From the NCBI GenBank assembly GCA_039819115.1, contig JBCBST010000012.1, forward strand, positions 1-41,924: a stretch of DNA of 41,924 bases, given 5' to 3'. Made by a program: the position numbers and the translations under genes. Each line of letters starts with the position of its first letter. Within the stretch, counting starts at the first letter, position 1. A model generated the notes under the pieces. The model saw nothing but the letters and a program-made list of their open reading frames with translations, was not told the origin of the DNA and searched no databases. This DNA is from JBCBST01 sp039819115. GTDB lineage: Bacteria > Bacteroidota > Rhodothermia > Balneolales > Balneolaceae. Below, in pieces: positions 17,884 to 26,075 of this stretch.

Positions 17884-18624
17884 ATGCGTATACCTGTTTA
17901 TATCGTCTTCGTATTTCTGGGATTAGCAACTATTCCCGGATTGGTTTCAGTGGAAAAGGCAACGTTCTCAGAAGAAGCGGATCGTCCGCTTGCTATCGTC
18001 CGTTATTTTAAGCCCACCGTAAACGTTCAGAATTTATCGGTTGATAAACGGATAGAAGTGGATTCTCCGGGTGAGAAGCTCTACAGCGGTGACACGCTTA
18101 CTACAAACAAAGGCGGATATGCTTATGTATTATTTATGGATAAGAGCGTTGCTAAGGTGAAACCGGAGTCCAGACTTATTGTTACCGGAAAAACGGAAAA
18201 CACCACGAAGTCTACCTCAGCCAGGATAAACCTGGAAGAGGGTAACGTGCTTTTTGATATTGTTCCCCAGGGTGCGGGTTCCTTTGAAGTGGCTACTTCC
18301 CGCTCATTGGCTTCGGTTAAGGGGACTGTTTTTGGAGCGGATGCCGATGGATATGTGTGGGTTTCCGAGGGGCAGGTTGATGTCACCGCTCTGGTTTCCG
18401 GAGAAACCATATCCTTGTTTGAACAAATGTATGCCAGAGTAAATGAGAATGCTGATCAGATCGAATCGGGTGTGCTGGAGAAGTCGGATGTGGAGAATTT
18501 GGTAGTAGGGTTTGATGATATTGAACAAGAGCTGCAAAAAAGAACCATCATACTTCGTTTCCGTGATGCCAACGGACAGATTCGCGAAGTTCCAATTGAA
18601 TATTTTGAAAAAGACGGCAATTAG
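17884..18624 (+). CDS. FecR-domain periplasmic protein
   Basis: About 246 residues from the ATG at 17884, which gives a clean signal peptide (MRIPVYIVFVFLGLATIPG); a TTG at 17863 inside the previous gene is a less likely start. Residues about 50-175 form a FecR-like beta domain: VDSPGEKLYSGDTLTTNKGG, VLFMDKSVAKVKPESRL, LEEGNVLFDI and the VATSRSLASVKGTVFG signature. Unlike classical FecR sigma regulators it lacks a cytoplasmic sigma-binding region and a second membrane segment, so it should be wholly extracytoplasmic. The C-terminal 60 residues are acidic and partly helical. It lies 7 bases after the interrupted gene and 46 bases before the barrel gene, and probably works with them. Confidence 0.85.
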   Translation: MRIPVYIVFVFLGLATIPGLVSVEKATFSEEADRPLAIVRYFKPTVNVQNLSVDKRIEVDSPGEKLYSGDTLTTNKGGYAYVLFMDKSVAKVKPESRLIVTGKTENTTKSTSARINLEEGNVLFDIVPQGAGSFEVATSRSLASVKGTVFGADADGYVWVSEGQVDVTALVSGETISLFEQMYARVNENADQIESGVLEKSDVENLVVGFDDIEQELQKRTIILRFRDANGQIREVPIEYFEKDGN

Positions 18625-18670
18625 GATATTGGCTTAAGGTTTGTTGAGTAGCTTTTTTTGGGTAATTAAT

Positions 18671-21418
18671 ATGGAGTACGGAGTACGTTTTATAATGGTA
18701 TTGGGTGCCATGCTGGCGCTTTCGGTTCAGGTTTCTGCTCAGTTTAGTGTGCAGCATCAGGCTCCGACGGCGTTATCGCGATCCCAAATCAATGCACTGG
18801 AATTTGTGGTACCCGGTCTTACACCAAACGAGGTTCAGGAAGCCATTCTGTTTTACCGGTTTGATGGTGATTTCGGCTATAATCAAACCGAGGCGGTATT
18901 AACCGGTTCTTCCTTCAGGTTTTCCCTCGATTTAAGTGTGTCAAACGCCAGTCAGGTTGAATACTATTTTCAACTGAACCTGATTAATGGCCAAAGTTCC
19001 TTTTTCCCTGAAACACTACCGGCTGAAAACCCAATTGAGGTGGCTATCCTGGAAGAAATCAGTGATGCCCCGGTTTTGGATCGCATTGAAGAAATCGATT
19101 ACACTATTTTATCACCAAACCCTGGTGGTGGTGTTACTAAAGACAATATGGTCATTTCTATTACCATGTTTTATGATGAGCAGGAAGTGCCCGAGGGTGA
19201 ATTCAGGTTATTTTTAGACGAAGAAGATGTAACGGAATTGGCTGATACCAGTGCCTATTATATCTCCTACATCCCGAAATCTCTTCGCCAGGGGCTCCAT
19301 ACCAGTCGGTTGGTGTACAGAACAGAGTCTGAAACCTTCCTGGTAGCAGAGTGGAGCTTTTCTGTGGTAGACCCGGGGCAGGCTTCTTTTAGCGGATTTA
19401 CAGAACGGAATCTTCCGGTAGGAAACATAGAACTGACAGCACGGAACCAGGTGCTGGCAGGCGAGCCAAACAACGCATACACAGGTCGGGCTCAGGTTTC
19501 AGGGCGGTATGGGTTGTTCAGATATTCCGGAAACGCATTTCTGACTACGCAGGAATCGAGCCGGTTACAACCTCAGAACCGATTCGGCGCATCTGCCCGT
19601 TTAGGAGAATATCTGCTTGCAGAAGCCGGTCATATATTTCCCAATATGAGTCGGTTTACTATTGCAGGCCGTCGCGTGTATGGTTTTCACTCCCGGGCCA
19701 GTGTTCTTTGGGACAACCTTAACCTTCAGTTCATCTACGGAGACATTAACCGTAGCATTACCAATCGCTATCTGGGTATCGATACAGAGACTGTATCGTT
19801 AGACGGAGAAGTAATTGATACAACGTACACACTACAGTTTCAAAACGATGGCAGAGGAACATTTCGGAGAGAGATCATTGCCGGACGTCTTGCTCTGGGG
19901 AATGAGCGTCATTTTCAGATTGGGGCTCATGTCATGAAGGTAGAAGACGACACTACGTCCATTTTTAATGTGGTCGATTTTGAAGATTTAACAGTTGGAG
20001 GCACTGAAAGTGCCAGCCTGCTGAGTCAGCTTTCTTTACAGGATCAAAACCGCCTGAGGGCTTCACCGGAATTACTCCGAGTGAATGGTGGTAGTCCGCG
20101 TCCAAGGGGAAACCTGGTGGCCGGTGCAACGCTAAAAATGGGTTTCGATAGAAACCGAATCCGACTCGATGCTGAAACCTCGGCAAGTGCCCTGAATAAC
20201 GATATCTATGGAGGTCCCCTCACTATTGAACGAGCCGATGAGTTGGGTTTTGACCTGGATCAGGACGATGTGGATCTGTTGAACGATTTATCTACCTACA
20301 TTATCGTGAATGAAAATATGTCTACCCTGCCGTTACGGTTATTCGAAAATGAAGAGGGTGATTTAGACTCAGAGTTGTTTTTCCCCACCTCTATTCTTGG
20401 CTCGTTTAATGAACTTTCCTTCAACTATCCAAAGAACACACTTCGGGTACAATACCGTTGGATAGGTCCGGATTTTAACTCACTGGCCAATACAACCATT
20501 CGTAAAGATATTGCCGGGTTCACGATTACTGACCGTTTTCGGTTAATTCAGAATCAGGTGTATGTAACGCTGGGTATAGAGCGATTGGAAGACAATCTGA
20601 CCGGTTTTAAAACATCCACCACAGTTTCGGACACGTACCGCACCAATGTAAGCTGGTTTTCAAACAATTTTGACATTCCCCGGATTAATGTAGGGTTTCG
20701 GTTTCGAACCCGATCTAATGGTATTGAACGGTTTAATGCTAATGTCCCTGAAGAGTTGGTATTGGCCTCAGTGTTAAACTTTAGTGATTCTTTGCTTACT
20801 TCTGCACCGCGTTCAAATACCACATTAAACGTAAACTCGTCGATTACCAAAGAGTTTATGCTGTTTGACATACGGCACAACGTATCCCTTAATGTAAGTT
20901 CTCTTACCACCAACGACGATGTGTTTGCGTTTGGTGATGTGAATAGCCGGTCGTTTTCACTTAATGTGGGGAGTCAGTTTTTTGATCGTCCTTTGCGTAC
21001 TCAGTTCGGTGTAAACCTGAACCAGACGGAGTCGGGTAGTGGGCTTAGCGAAATTGATATTTTCGGCATTTTTGGAGGAGGGAACTACTTCTTTTTGGAT
21101 GGCAAGCTGAACGTGAATGCACAGATTGCGTTCACGAGTAACCGAACGCGATCCCGCACACTTACCATCGTGGATGATCCCGGGGAAATTGTGCTTCCCG
21201 ATGATGCTCACCTGGATGATGATCCATTAAACGATTTCTTCCAGCTTGCTCCGGGTAGCGCCAAAAACAATTTTGGCACCTCGGTGCTACAAGCGGGTGC
21301 CCAGTACAATCTTACCCGAAATCACGCCTTTGTGTTTACCGCAAGTTTTACCAATGTATCCAACTCCTCGGTAGGCAACGATCGTATTGTGCAGTTACGG
21401 TATTTGTTTAACTTTTAA
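18671..21418 (+). CDS. Large outer-membrane barrel candidate of unknown family
   Basis: About 915 residues from the ATG at 18671, which gives a signal peptide (MEYGVRFIMVLGAMLALS to VSA); an upstream TTG at 18641 would bury it. Residues about 20-240 form two beta-rich, probably Ig-like periplasmic domains (one near FYRFDGDFGYNQTEAVLTGS, one near LFLDEEDVTELADTSAYYI). From about 250 to the end, long amphipathic beta-strands alternate with polar loops, and the protein ends in QLRYLFNF, an aromatic C-terminus typical of outer-membrane barrels. No known family was recognised. It sits between the FecR-domain gene and the CHASE2 cyclase gene, with only 2 bases to the latter, so its product is likely part of the same signalling or envelope system. 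Confidence 0.75.
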   Translation: MEYGVRFIMVLGAMLALSVQVSAQFSVQHQAPTALSRSQINALEFVVPGLTPNEVQEAILFYRFDGDFGYNQTEAVLTGSSFRFSLDLSVSNASQVEYYFQLNLINGQSSFFPETLPAENPIEVAILEEISDAPVLDRIEEIDYTILSPNPGGGVTKDNMVISITMFYDEQEVPEGEFRLFLDEEDVTELADTSAYYISYIPKSLRQGLHTSRLVYRTESETFLVAEWSFSVVDPGQASFSGFTERNLPVGNIELTARNQVLAGEPNNAYTGRAQVSGRYGLFRYSGNAFLTTQESSRLQPQNRFGASARLGEYLLAEAGHIFPNMSRFTIAGRRVYGFHSRASVLWDNLNLQFIYGDINRSITNRYLGIDTETVSLDGEVIDTTYTLQFQNDGRGTFRREIIAGRLALGNERHFQIGAHVMKVEDDTTSIFNVVDFEDLTVGGTESASLLSQLSLQDQNRLRASPELLRVNGGSPRPRGNLVAGATLKMGFDRNRIRLDAETSASALNNDIYGGPLTIERADELGFDLDQDDVDLLNDLSTYIIVNENMSTLPLRLFENEEGDLDSELFFPTSILGSFNELSFNYPKNTLRVQYRWIGPDFNSLANTTIRKDIAGFTITDRFRLIQNQVYVTLGIERLEDNLTGFKTSTTVSDTYRTNVSWFSNNFDIPRINVGFRFRTRSNGIERFNANVPEELVLASVLNFSDSLLTSAPRSNTTLNVNSSITKEFMLFDIRHNVSLNVSSLTTNDDVFAFGDVNSRSFSLNVGSQFFDRPLRTQFGVNLNQTESGSGLSEIDIFGIFGGGNYFFLDGKLNVNAQIAFTSNRTRSRTLTIVDDPGEIVLPDDAHLDDDPLNDFFQLAPGSAKNNFGTSVLQAGAQYNLTRNHAFVFTASFTNVSNSSVGNDRIVQLRYLFNF

Positions 21419-21420
21419 GC

Positions 21421-23580
21421 ATGGCAAAAAGTAAGCGGCGGCAGAGCTGGGTTTACCTGGCATTGGGAATAGGTGTGTTTTTGATATCTGTTGGAGTTTC
21501 ACAATTCCGCATCATGAAAGAATTGGATTTGCGCCTCATGGATCGCTTGTTTGAATGGCGTGGCCCGCTTGTTCCTGAAGATTCTCCTATTGTACTTGTT
21601 GCCATTAGTGAACAGGCTGATAGTGAAATAAGGGAAAAATATCCCTGGCCTACCTCCATTTATGCCCGACTGATTCACAACCTGAACCGTGCAGGAGCCA
21701 GAGTTATTGTTTTTGATGTATTGTTTGTTAGTCCTGATGACTATGACGCTGAAAACGATACCCGGTTTAGTGACGCTATGCAGGCGCACGGTAACGTAGT
21801 GCTGGCGGGCGATTTCCAAAAAGAAACGATGGGGCAACAGGATATCGAGGTACCGGTATTTCCCATCGATGAGTTGCGGAAAGGAAGTGGTAACCCAGTG
21901 GGGCTGGTAGGTACTTCACCAAGTATAGATGGATTTATTCGTGAGTACACGTTAGGTCGCATTCACAATGATAGCAGCTATTATACCCTAGGGTTGGAAG
22001 CATTGCGGCTATACTCGGGAATGACTACCCGTGAACGTACACGGCTTACAGAAGAACAGGATGAAGATCAGTTTGCGTGGGGTGATTATATCATCCGCAG
22101 ATCAAATCTGAACTCCTTCATCATCAATTATTACGGACCCGAAGGAGTATTTCCTACCTATTCACTGGAGCGTGTAATTGATGATTCGACCTACTCAACC
22201 GTTTTTGAGCAGGAACTTGGACCTATAAATGATTTTGAAGATCCGGAGCATGGATTACTCGCTCAAGGAGTGTTTAAAGATAAAATCGTGCTCATTGGCT
22301 CGACCATGCCTGCACTTCAGGATTTTCATGCCACTCCCTTTGCCTCGGCAGATATTCCAAGACCAGGCTTTGAAGTGCATGCTCACGCTATGCAAACCGT
22401 ATTAGACCAGCAATACCTTTCAAAAGTAAGCCCGGTTCTTGTACTGCTTCAGATGCTGTTTCTGGTGGTATTTATGTTGTTGGTAAACATAAGATTCGGG
22501 GTGGTAGCGGGGTATGTAACCGGGATACTTAGCATTGTTCTGGCTATTGGTGGCGCATATGCCCTATTCGTTTCGTCAAGTATCATCCTGTTTGTTGCAG
22601 GACCTATTGTGAGTGTTGTTATTTCGCAGGTTGGGTTTGTTGGGTTGGAGTATCTGCAAGAGCAACGGGAGAAACGACGCATTGAAGGGATGTTTTCATC
22701 CTATGTATCCCCCAAACTGGTTCAGCAAATGATTGAATCGGGTGAAGAACCTAAACTAGGTGGAGAAGAACAGGAGATAACGGCATTTTTTAGTGATATA
22801 GAGTCATTCTCCACGTTCTCTGAGATATTGGAGCCCAATCAACTGGTCGCTTTGATTAACGAATACCTGGATGCCATGACCTCTATTCTTTCTGATCATG
22901 GTGGTACCTTGGATAAATACATTGGTGATGCGATTGTTGCTTTTTTTGGAGCTCCGGTCGTATTTCCGGATCATGCCCAAAAAGCCTGTATCTCATCCGT
23001 GTTAATGCAGAAAAAAATGGGAGAGCTCCGTAAAAAATGGAGTCAGGATGGCTGGCCTGAACTCGTTTCATCCATGAAAAATCGGATAGGTATGAATAGT
23101 GGTTTGATGGTAACCGGAAATATGGGTTCCACACAGCGGTTTAATTACACCATGATGGGTGATAATGTAAACCTGGCAGCCCGTTGTGAAAGTGGAGCTA
23201 AACAATACGGTGTATATACGATGGTGACCGAGGCAACAAAAACACAGGCCCTTAATTATGGTGACGATTGCGTGTTCCGGTATTTAGACAAAACGATTGT
23301 AAAGGGGCGGACCATACCCGTAAAGCTATACGAATTGGTGGATCTGAGATCGGAAGTCAGGTCGGATACGTTAGAATGCATTGAACAGTTTGAGGAAGGC
23401 TTAGCGGCTTACTTTAACCAGGAGTGGGAGCGAGCGGTTGGCTTATTCTCTGAATCAGCACGGCTTGAACCTCATCAGACCTCCAATCCATCAAACGTAT
23501 TTCTAACCCGCTGCCAGACCATGAAACAGAACCCACCAAATGAAGAGTGGGATGGGGTGTTCCGGATGAAGGAGAAATAA
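21421..23580 (+). CDS. CHASE2-domain class III adenylate cyclase
   Basis: A 719-residue membrane protein. It has one N-terminal helix (about 10-28), an extracytoplasmic CHASE2 sensor (about 35-330, with VLVAISEQADSEIREKYPWP and PGFEVHAHAMQTVL), three helices (about 338-422), a short helical linker (LEYLQEQREKRRIEGMF) and a class III cyclase domain (about 445-645). The metal-binding Asp residues are in FFSDIESFST (about 458) and YIGDAIVAFFG (about 502). The Lys in LDKYIGD and the Asp in MGDNVNLAAR are the adenine-selecting residues, so the product is predicted to be cAMP, not cGMP. The C-terminal 60 residues resemble a helical repeat. The start is 2 bases after the barrel gene stop. It should turn a periplasmic signal into cAMP. 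Confidence 0.93.
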   Translation: MAKSKRRQSWVYLALGIGVFLISVGVSQFRIMKELDLRLMDRLFEWRGPLVPEDSPIVLVAISEQADSEIREKYPWPTSIYARLIHNLNRAGARVIVFDVLFVSPDDYDAENDTRFSDAMQAHGNVVLAGDFQKETMGQQDIEVPVFPIDELRKGSGNPVGLVGTSPSIDGFIREYTLGRIHNDSSYYTLGLEALRLYSGMTTRERTRLTEEQDEDQFAWGDYIIRRSNLNSFIINYYGPEGVFPTYSLERVIDDSTYSTVFEQELGPINDFEDPEHGLLAQGVFKDKIVLIGSTMPALQDFHATPFASADIPRPGFEVHAHAMQTVLDQQYLSKVSPVLVLLQMLFLVVFMLLVNIRFGVVAGYVTGILSIVLAIGGAYALFVSSSIILFVAGPIVSVVISQVGFVGLEYLQEQREKRRIEGMFSSYVSPKLVQQMIESGEEPKLGGEEQEITAFFSDIESFSTFSEILEPNQLVALINEYLDAMTSILSDHGGTLDKYIGDAIVAFFGAPVVFPDHAQKACISSVLMQKKMGELRKKWSQDGWPELVSSMKNRIGMNSGLMVTGNMGSTQRFNYTMMGDNVNLAARCESGAKQYGVYTMVTEATKTQALNYGDDCVFRYLDKTIVKGRTIPVKLYELVDLRSEVRSDTLECIEQFEEGLAAYFNQEWERAVGLFSESARLEPHQTSNPSNVFLTRCQTMKQNPPNEEWDGVFRMKEK

Positions 23581-23621
23581 GGGTCTAATAGCCTATAATT
23601 CACTCATATGTATTATTCGTT

Positions 23622-23752
23622 GACACTTTTGTCTTGATACAAAAGTGTCCAAAAAATCAAGAAAACTCGAAGATGTCGCTCAATTCATGCTTCGATGAGA
23701 TTAGGGATTAACGATCCTTTCTATGGGCAAATACGTGAGTCCGCGAGTTTTC
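23622..23752. repeat. Palindromic non-coding element, possible interspersed repeat
   Basis: A perfect 11-base-pair hairpin (GACACTTTTGT, loop CTTGAT, ACAAAAGTGTC; 23622-23649) is followed by ATCAAGA, which can pair with TCTTGAT in the loop region. Farther on, AAAACTCG (23662-23669) is matched by CGAGTTTT (23745-23752). There is no T tract on either side, so it is not a simple terminator. Nested inverted repeats in a non-coding gap suggest a REP-like or miniature mobile element, but the other copies needed to prove that are not in the window. Confidence 0.5.
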
Positions 23753-23943
23753 GAGTGGAGTCGAATATCAGGAGCATTAGATAACCTTGAGAGGGAAGCT
23801 AGAGATGTTCAGTATTTGGAGTTAGTATCAATGATGCTGAATCTGGGTTACTTATATTTATGAACGGTCTGCCACTTATTGTTTCATATCGGTCTGACTA
23901 ACTCGCATGGTGATATAATCCTGCAAAATAACCTTCAAAAAAG

Positions 23944-23975
23944 TTGAATCTCAAGGATAAGGAATCGTATCTTTA
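23944..23975 (+). promoter_or_regulatory. Candidate promoter of the SRP RNA gene
   Basis: TTG at 23944-23946 and TATCTTTA at 23968-23975, separated by 21 bases, approximate the Bacteroidota -33 TTG and -7 TAnnTTTG pattern (the last base of the -7 box differs). The -7 box ends 7 bases before the RNA 5' end. Confidence 0.4.
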
Positions 23976-23982
23976 CGGTTCT

Positions 23983-24080
23983 GGGCAAGTCCTATGCAGC
24001 CAGCTCCCTTCAAACCCCGTCAGGACAGGAATGTAGCAGCGGTACCAAGGTTGTAGCGGCGTGATATAGATCGCTTGCCC
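23983..24080 (+). ncRNA. ffs: Signal recognition particle RNA, small bacterial (4.5S) type
   Basis: The ends pair (GGGCAAG with CTTGCCC) and run into seven T, giving a 98-base hairpin RNA with its own terminator. The conserved Ffh-binding tip is present at 24021-24039: CAGG, a 3-base stem, the GGAA tetraloop, the matching stem, and AGCAG. The tip stem is ACA/TGT where E. coli has TCC/GGA, a compensatory change that keeps pairing, which strongly supports a functional structure. The RNA forms the SRP with Ffh for co-translational targeting to the inner membrane. Its T tract (24081-24087) overlaps the stop codon of the convergent YpdA-like gene. Confidence 0.93.
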
Positions 24081-24085
24081 TTTTT

Positions 24086-25045
24086 TTATTTCCCCAGGTT
24101 TTGTTCGATATGCACGGCAATCTGTTCAGCATGAACACGGGAGTTTTCGATAAATAACCGGCTGGTATCTTTCCCACCACATACCACACCCGCTACATAC
24201 ATTCCTTTACGATTCGTTTCCAGGCTTTGATCTTTGTAAACAGGCATGCATTTCTCATCGTCGGTTAACTCGATACCCAGTTTCTCCATTAGGGTATAAT
24301 TCGGTTGGTAGCCCGTCATAGCCAGTACAAAATCATTGGGCAAGGTAACCTCTCCATCAGGTGTGTTTAAGACCACCTCTTTTTCTCTTATTTCCTTTAC
24401 CTGGGTATGATAGTATGCTGCAACCTCTCCTTTTTTTATCCGGTTTTCGATATCCGGTTTAACCCAGTATTTTACCGAAGGTTTGATGGATTCATATCTA
24501 ATGGCCATGGTTACCTGGGCATTTGCCCGATAGCATTCCAGGGCAGCATCTACCGCTGAATTACCACCCCCTACTACCAGCACTCGTTGCCAGGCATACG
24601 CATGTGGCTCATCGTAGTAGTGCTTTACTTTATCCAGATGTTCTCCGGGTACATTCATCAGGTTAGCCTGTCCATAAAACCCGGTGGCTACGACCACTTT
24701 TTCTGCCTGGTAGGTGGCTTTATCAGTTGTAACGGTGAATGCCCCGTCATGTCCATCAACCGAAGTTACGGTTTCATAGAGGTTAATGGGCAGCTTAAAA
24801 TGTTCGGCAGCCCGCCTGTAATATTCCAAGGCTTCAGAACGGGTGGGTTTAGCACCGTGTGAAATAAAAGGTACATCTCCAATCTCCAGCCGGTCGCTGG
24901 TGGAGAAGAAGGTCATATTCGTGGGGTAATGAAACAGAGAATTAACCAGGCAGCCACGTTCGAGAATCAGGAAGGGGATGTTCTTTCTTTGCAGTTCAAT
25001 GCCGGTTGCCAGGCCAATAGGGCCGGCGCCAATAATGATAACCAT
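24086..25045 (-). CDS. ypdA: YpdA-like FAD-dependent bacillithiol-disulfide reductase family protein
   Basis: A 319-residue flavoprotein of the thioredoxin-reductase-like fold. The FAD-binding Rossmann motif is IIIGAGPIGLATG at the N-terminus, the NADPH-binding motif is VLVVGGGNSAVDAALE (near 150-165), and HYPTNMTFFSTSDRLEIGDVPF-like sequence (about 39-60) matches YpdA proteins closely. The family reduces oxidised bacillithiol. The position of the Cys held catalytic in Firmicutes YpdA (within GGGPCG) appears to be Ile here (GAGPIG), and no CxxC motif is present, so mechanism or substrate may differ. It lies 4 bases after the YheT-like hydrolase gene and its stop codon is within the SRP RNA T tract. 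Confidence 0.85.
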   Translation of the reverse strand: MVIIIGAGPIGLATGIELQRKNIPFLILERGCLVNSLFHYPTNMTFFSTSDRLEIGDVPFISHGAKPTRSEALEYYRRAAEHFKLPINLYETVTSVDGHDGAFTVTTDKATYQAEKVVVATGFYGQANLMNVPGEHLDKVKHYYDEPHAYAWQRVLVVGGGNSAVDAALECYRANAQVTMAIRYESIKPSVKYWVKPDIENRIKKGEVAAYYHTQVKEIREKEVVLNTPDGEVTLPNDFVLAMTGYQPNYTLMEKLGIELTDDEKCMPVYKDQSLETNRKGMYVAGVVCGGKDTSRLFIENSRVHAEQIAVHIEQNLGK

Positions 25046-25049
25046 ACAG

Positions 25050-26006
25050 TCAGGATGAAATTAACCAGTTCACAATAGTACGATTCAACCAGTTCTTTTG
25101 CTTGCCTATAAACCCCACATGACCTCCTTTTTTTGTGAACAGCGTTTCAAGCATGACGTTTTGTTCAATTACCCTATGTGGCGCATACTCCAGGGGGGTA
25201 AGGGGATCCTCCCTGGAATGTATAAGTAATGTGGGTGTGTCTATGGACCCTAAAAATTGCCCCGACGAACAGGTTGAGTAGTAGTGATGAGCATCGCGAA
25301 ACCCATGAAGCGGTCCCGTTATCTGATCGTCAAATTCATACAATGTGGTACCGGTAAACAGAGGGAGGTCGGGATATGTTTTTCGCTTCAGATTGAGTTT
25401 AGCCACCAGGCTGCTTAAAAAATGGCGTTCATAAAGCTGGTTGACTCCCTTTTGCAGGTTAAGAGATCCCCGCTCTAAATCGAATGGAGCCGAAATGGCA
25501 ACGGCCTTGTCCAGACCAGGATCTTCGCGCTCCCCCAGGTATTTGAGGAGAGCGTTTCCCCCAAGAGAAAACCCGATACCGAACAGAGGCTGATCCGGAA
25601 ATTGCTGCTTAGCCCATTGAACCACGGTTTCGTAGTCATAGGTAGCCCCTGAGTGATAAAAGGTTCGGGTACGGTTCAGTTCATTTCCACACGTTCGAAA
25701 GTTTACCCCGACCGAAGAATAGCCCATTCTTACACATTCCGCCATCAGGTTTACCACGTAGTGCCGGTTGGCGGATCCCTCCAGCCCATGAAAGATGATG
25801 GCCACTCCTTTTGTATTTGGCATGTGGTGAACATCCAGTTCAAGCAGGTCATCATCCGGTGTTGGTATAAGGAGATGCTGTCGGTCCAGCGGGTGTATCG
25901 TACTGAATTTTGACGCCCATATGGTTTGAACATGTGGATTCCCGGCCCACCACACAGGATTAAACGGTGTTTGTAAAGCGGATGGAGTACGTAAAAGGGT
26001 TGCCAT
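25050..26006 (-). CDS. YheT-family alpha/beta hydrolase
   Basis: About 318 residues starting at the ATG at 26006 (MATLLRTPSALQ); an earlier TTG at 26030 is possible but adds an unconserved-looking leader. The PVWWAGNPHVQTIWASK opening is typical of YheT/UPF0017 hydrolases. The catalytic triad is visible: nucleophile Ser in GFSLGGNAL (near 145), Asp in LIHSREDPLTP and His in GGHVGFIG near the end. Relatives are esterases or lipases of unclear natural substrate. The protein should be cytoplasmic or peripherally membrane-bound. It forms an operon with the YpdA-like gene and is divergent from the Ppx/GppA gene 69 bases away. Confidence 0.87.
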   Translation of the reverse strand: MATLLRTPSALQTPFNPVWWAGNPHVQTIWASKFSTIHPLDRQHLLIPTPDDDLLELDVHHMPNTKGVAIIFHGLEGSANRHYVVNLMAECVRMGYSSVGVNFRTCGNELNRTRTFYHSGATYDYETVVQWAKQQFPDQPLFGIGFSLGGNALLKYLGEREDPGLDKAVAISAPFDLERGSLNLQKGVNQLYERHFLSSLVAKLNLKRKTYPDLPLFTGTTLYEFDDQITGPLHGFRDAHHYYSTCSSGQFLGSIDTPTLLIHSREDPLTPLEYAPHRVIEQNVMLETLFTKKGGHVGFIGKQKNWLNRTIVNWLISS

Positions 26007-26075
26007 TACTAAAGGTATCAAAACTCCCAACTTTTATGTAAGATTAAGCAGTAATTGCTCAAGGATCACTAACAC

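Larger units (their letters stand above)
23581..23982. other. 400-base non-coding stretch between the cyclase and SRP RNA genes
   Basis: No plausible gene on either strand. It holds the palindromic element at 23622-23752, then about 190 bases of featureless A/T-rich sequence, and finally the SRP RNA promoter. No terminator with a T tract follows the cyclase operon. Confidence 0.7.

Noticed and set aside
23622..23655. Rho-independent terminator for the cyclase operon
   Set aside because: The stem is strong, but neither strand has a T tract after it.
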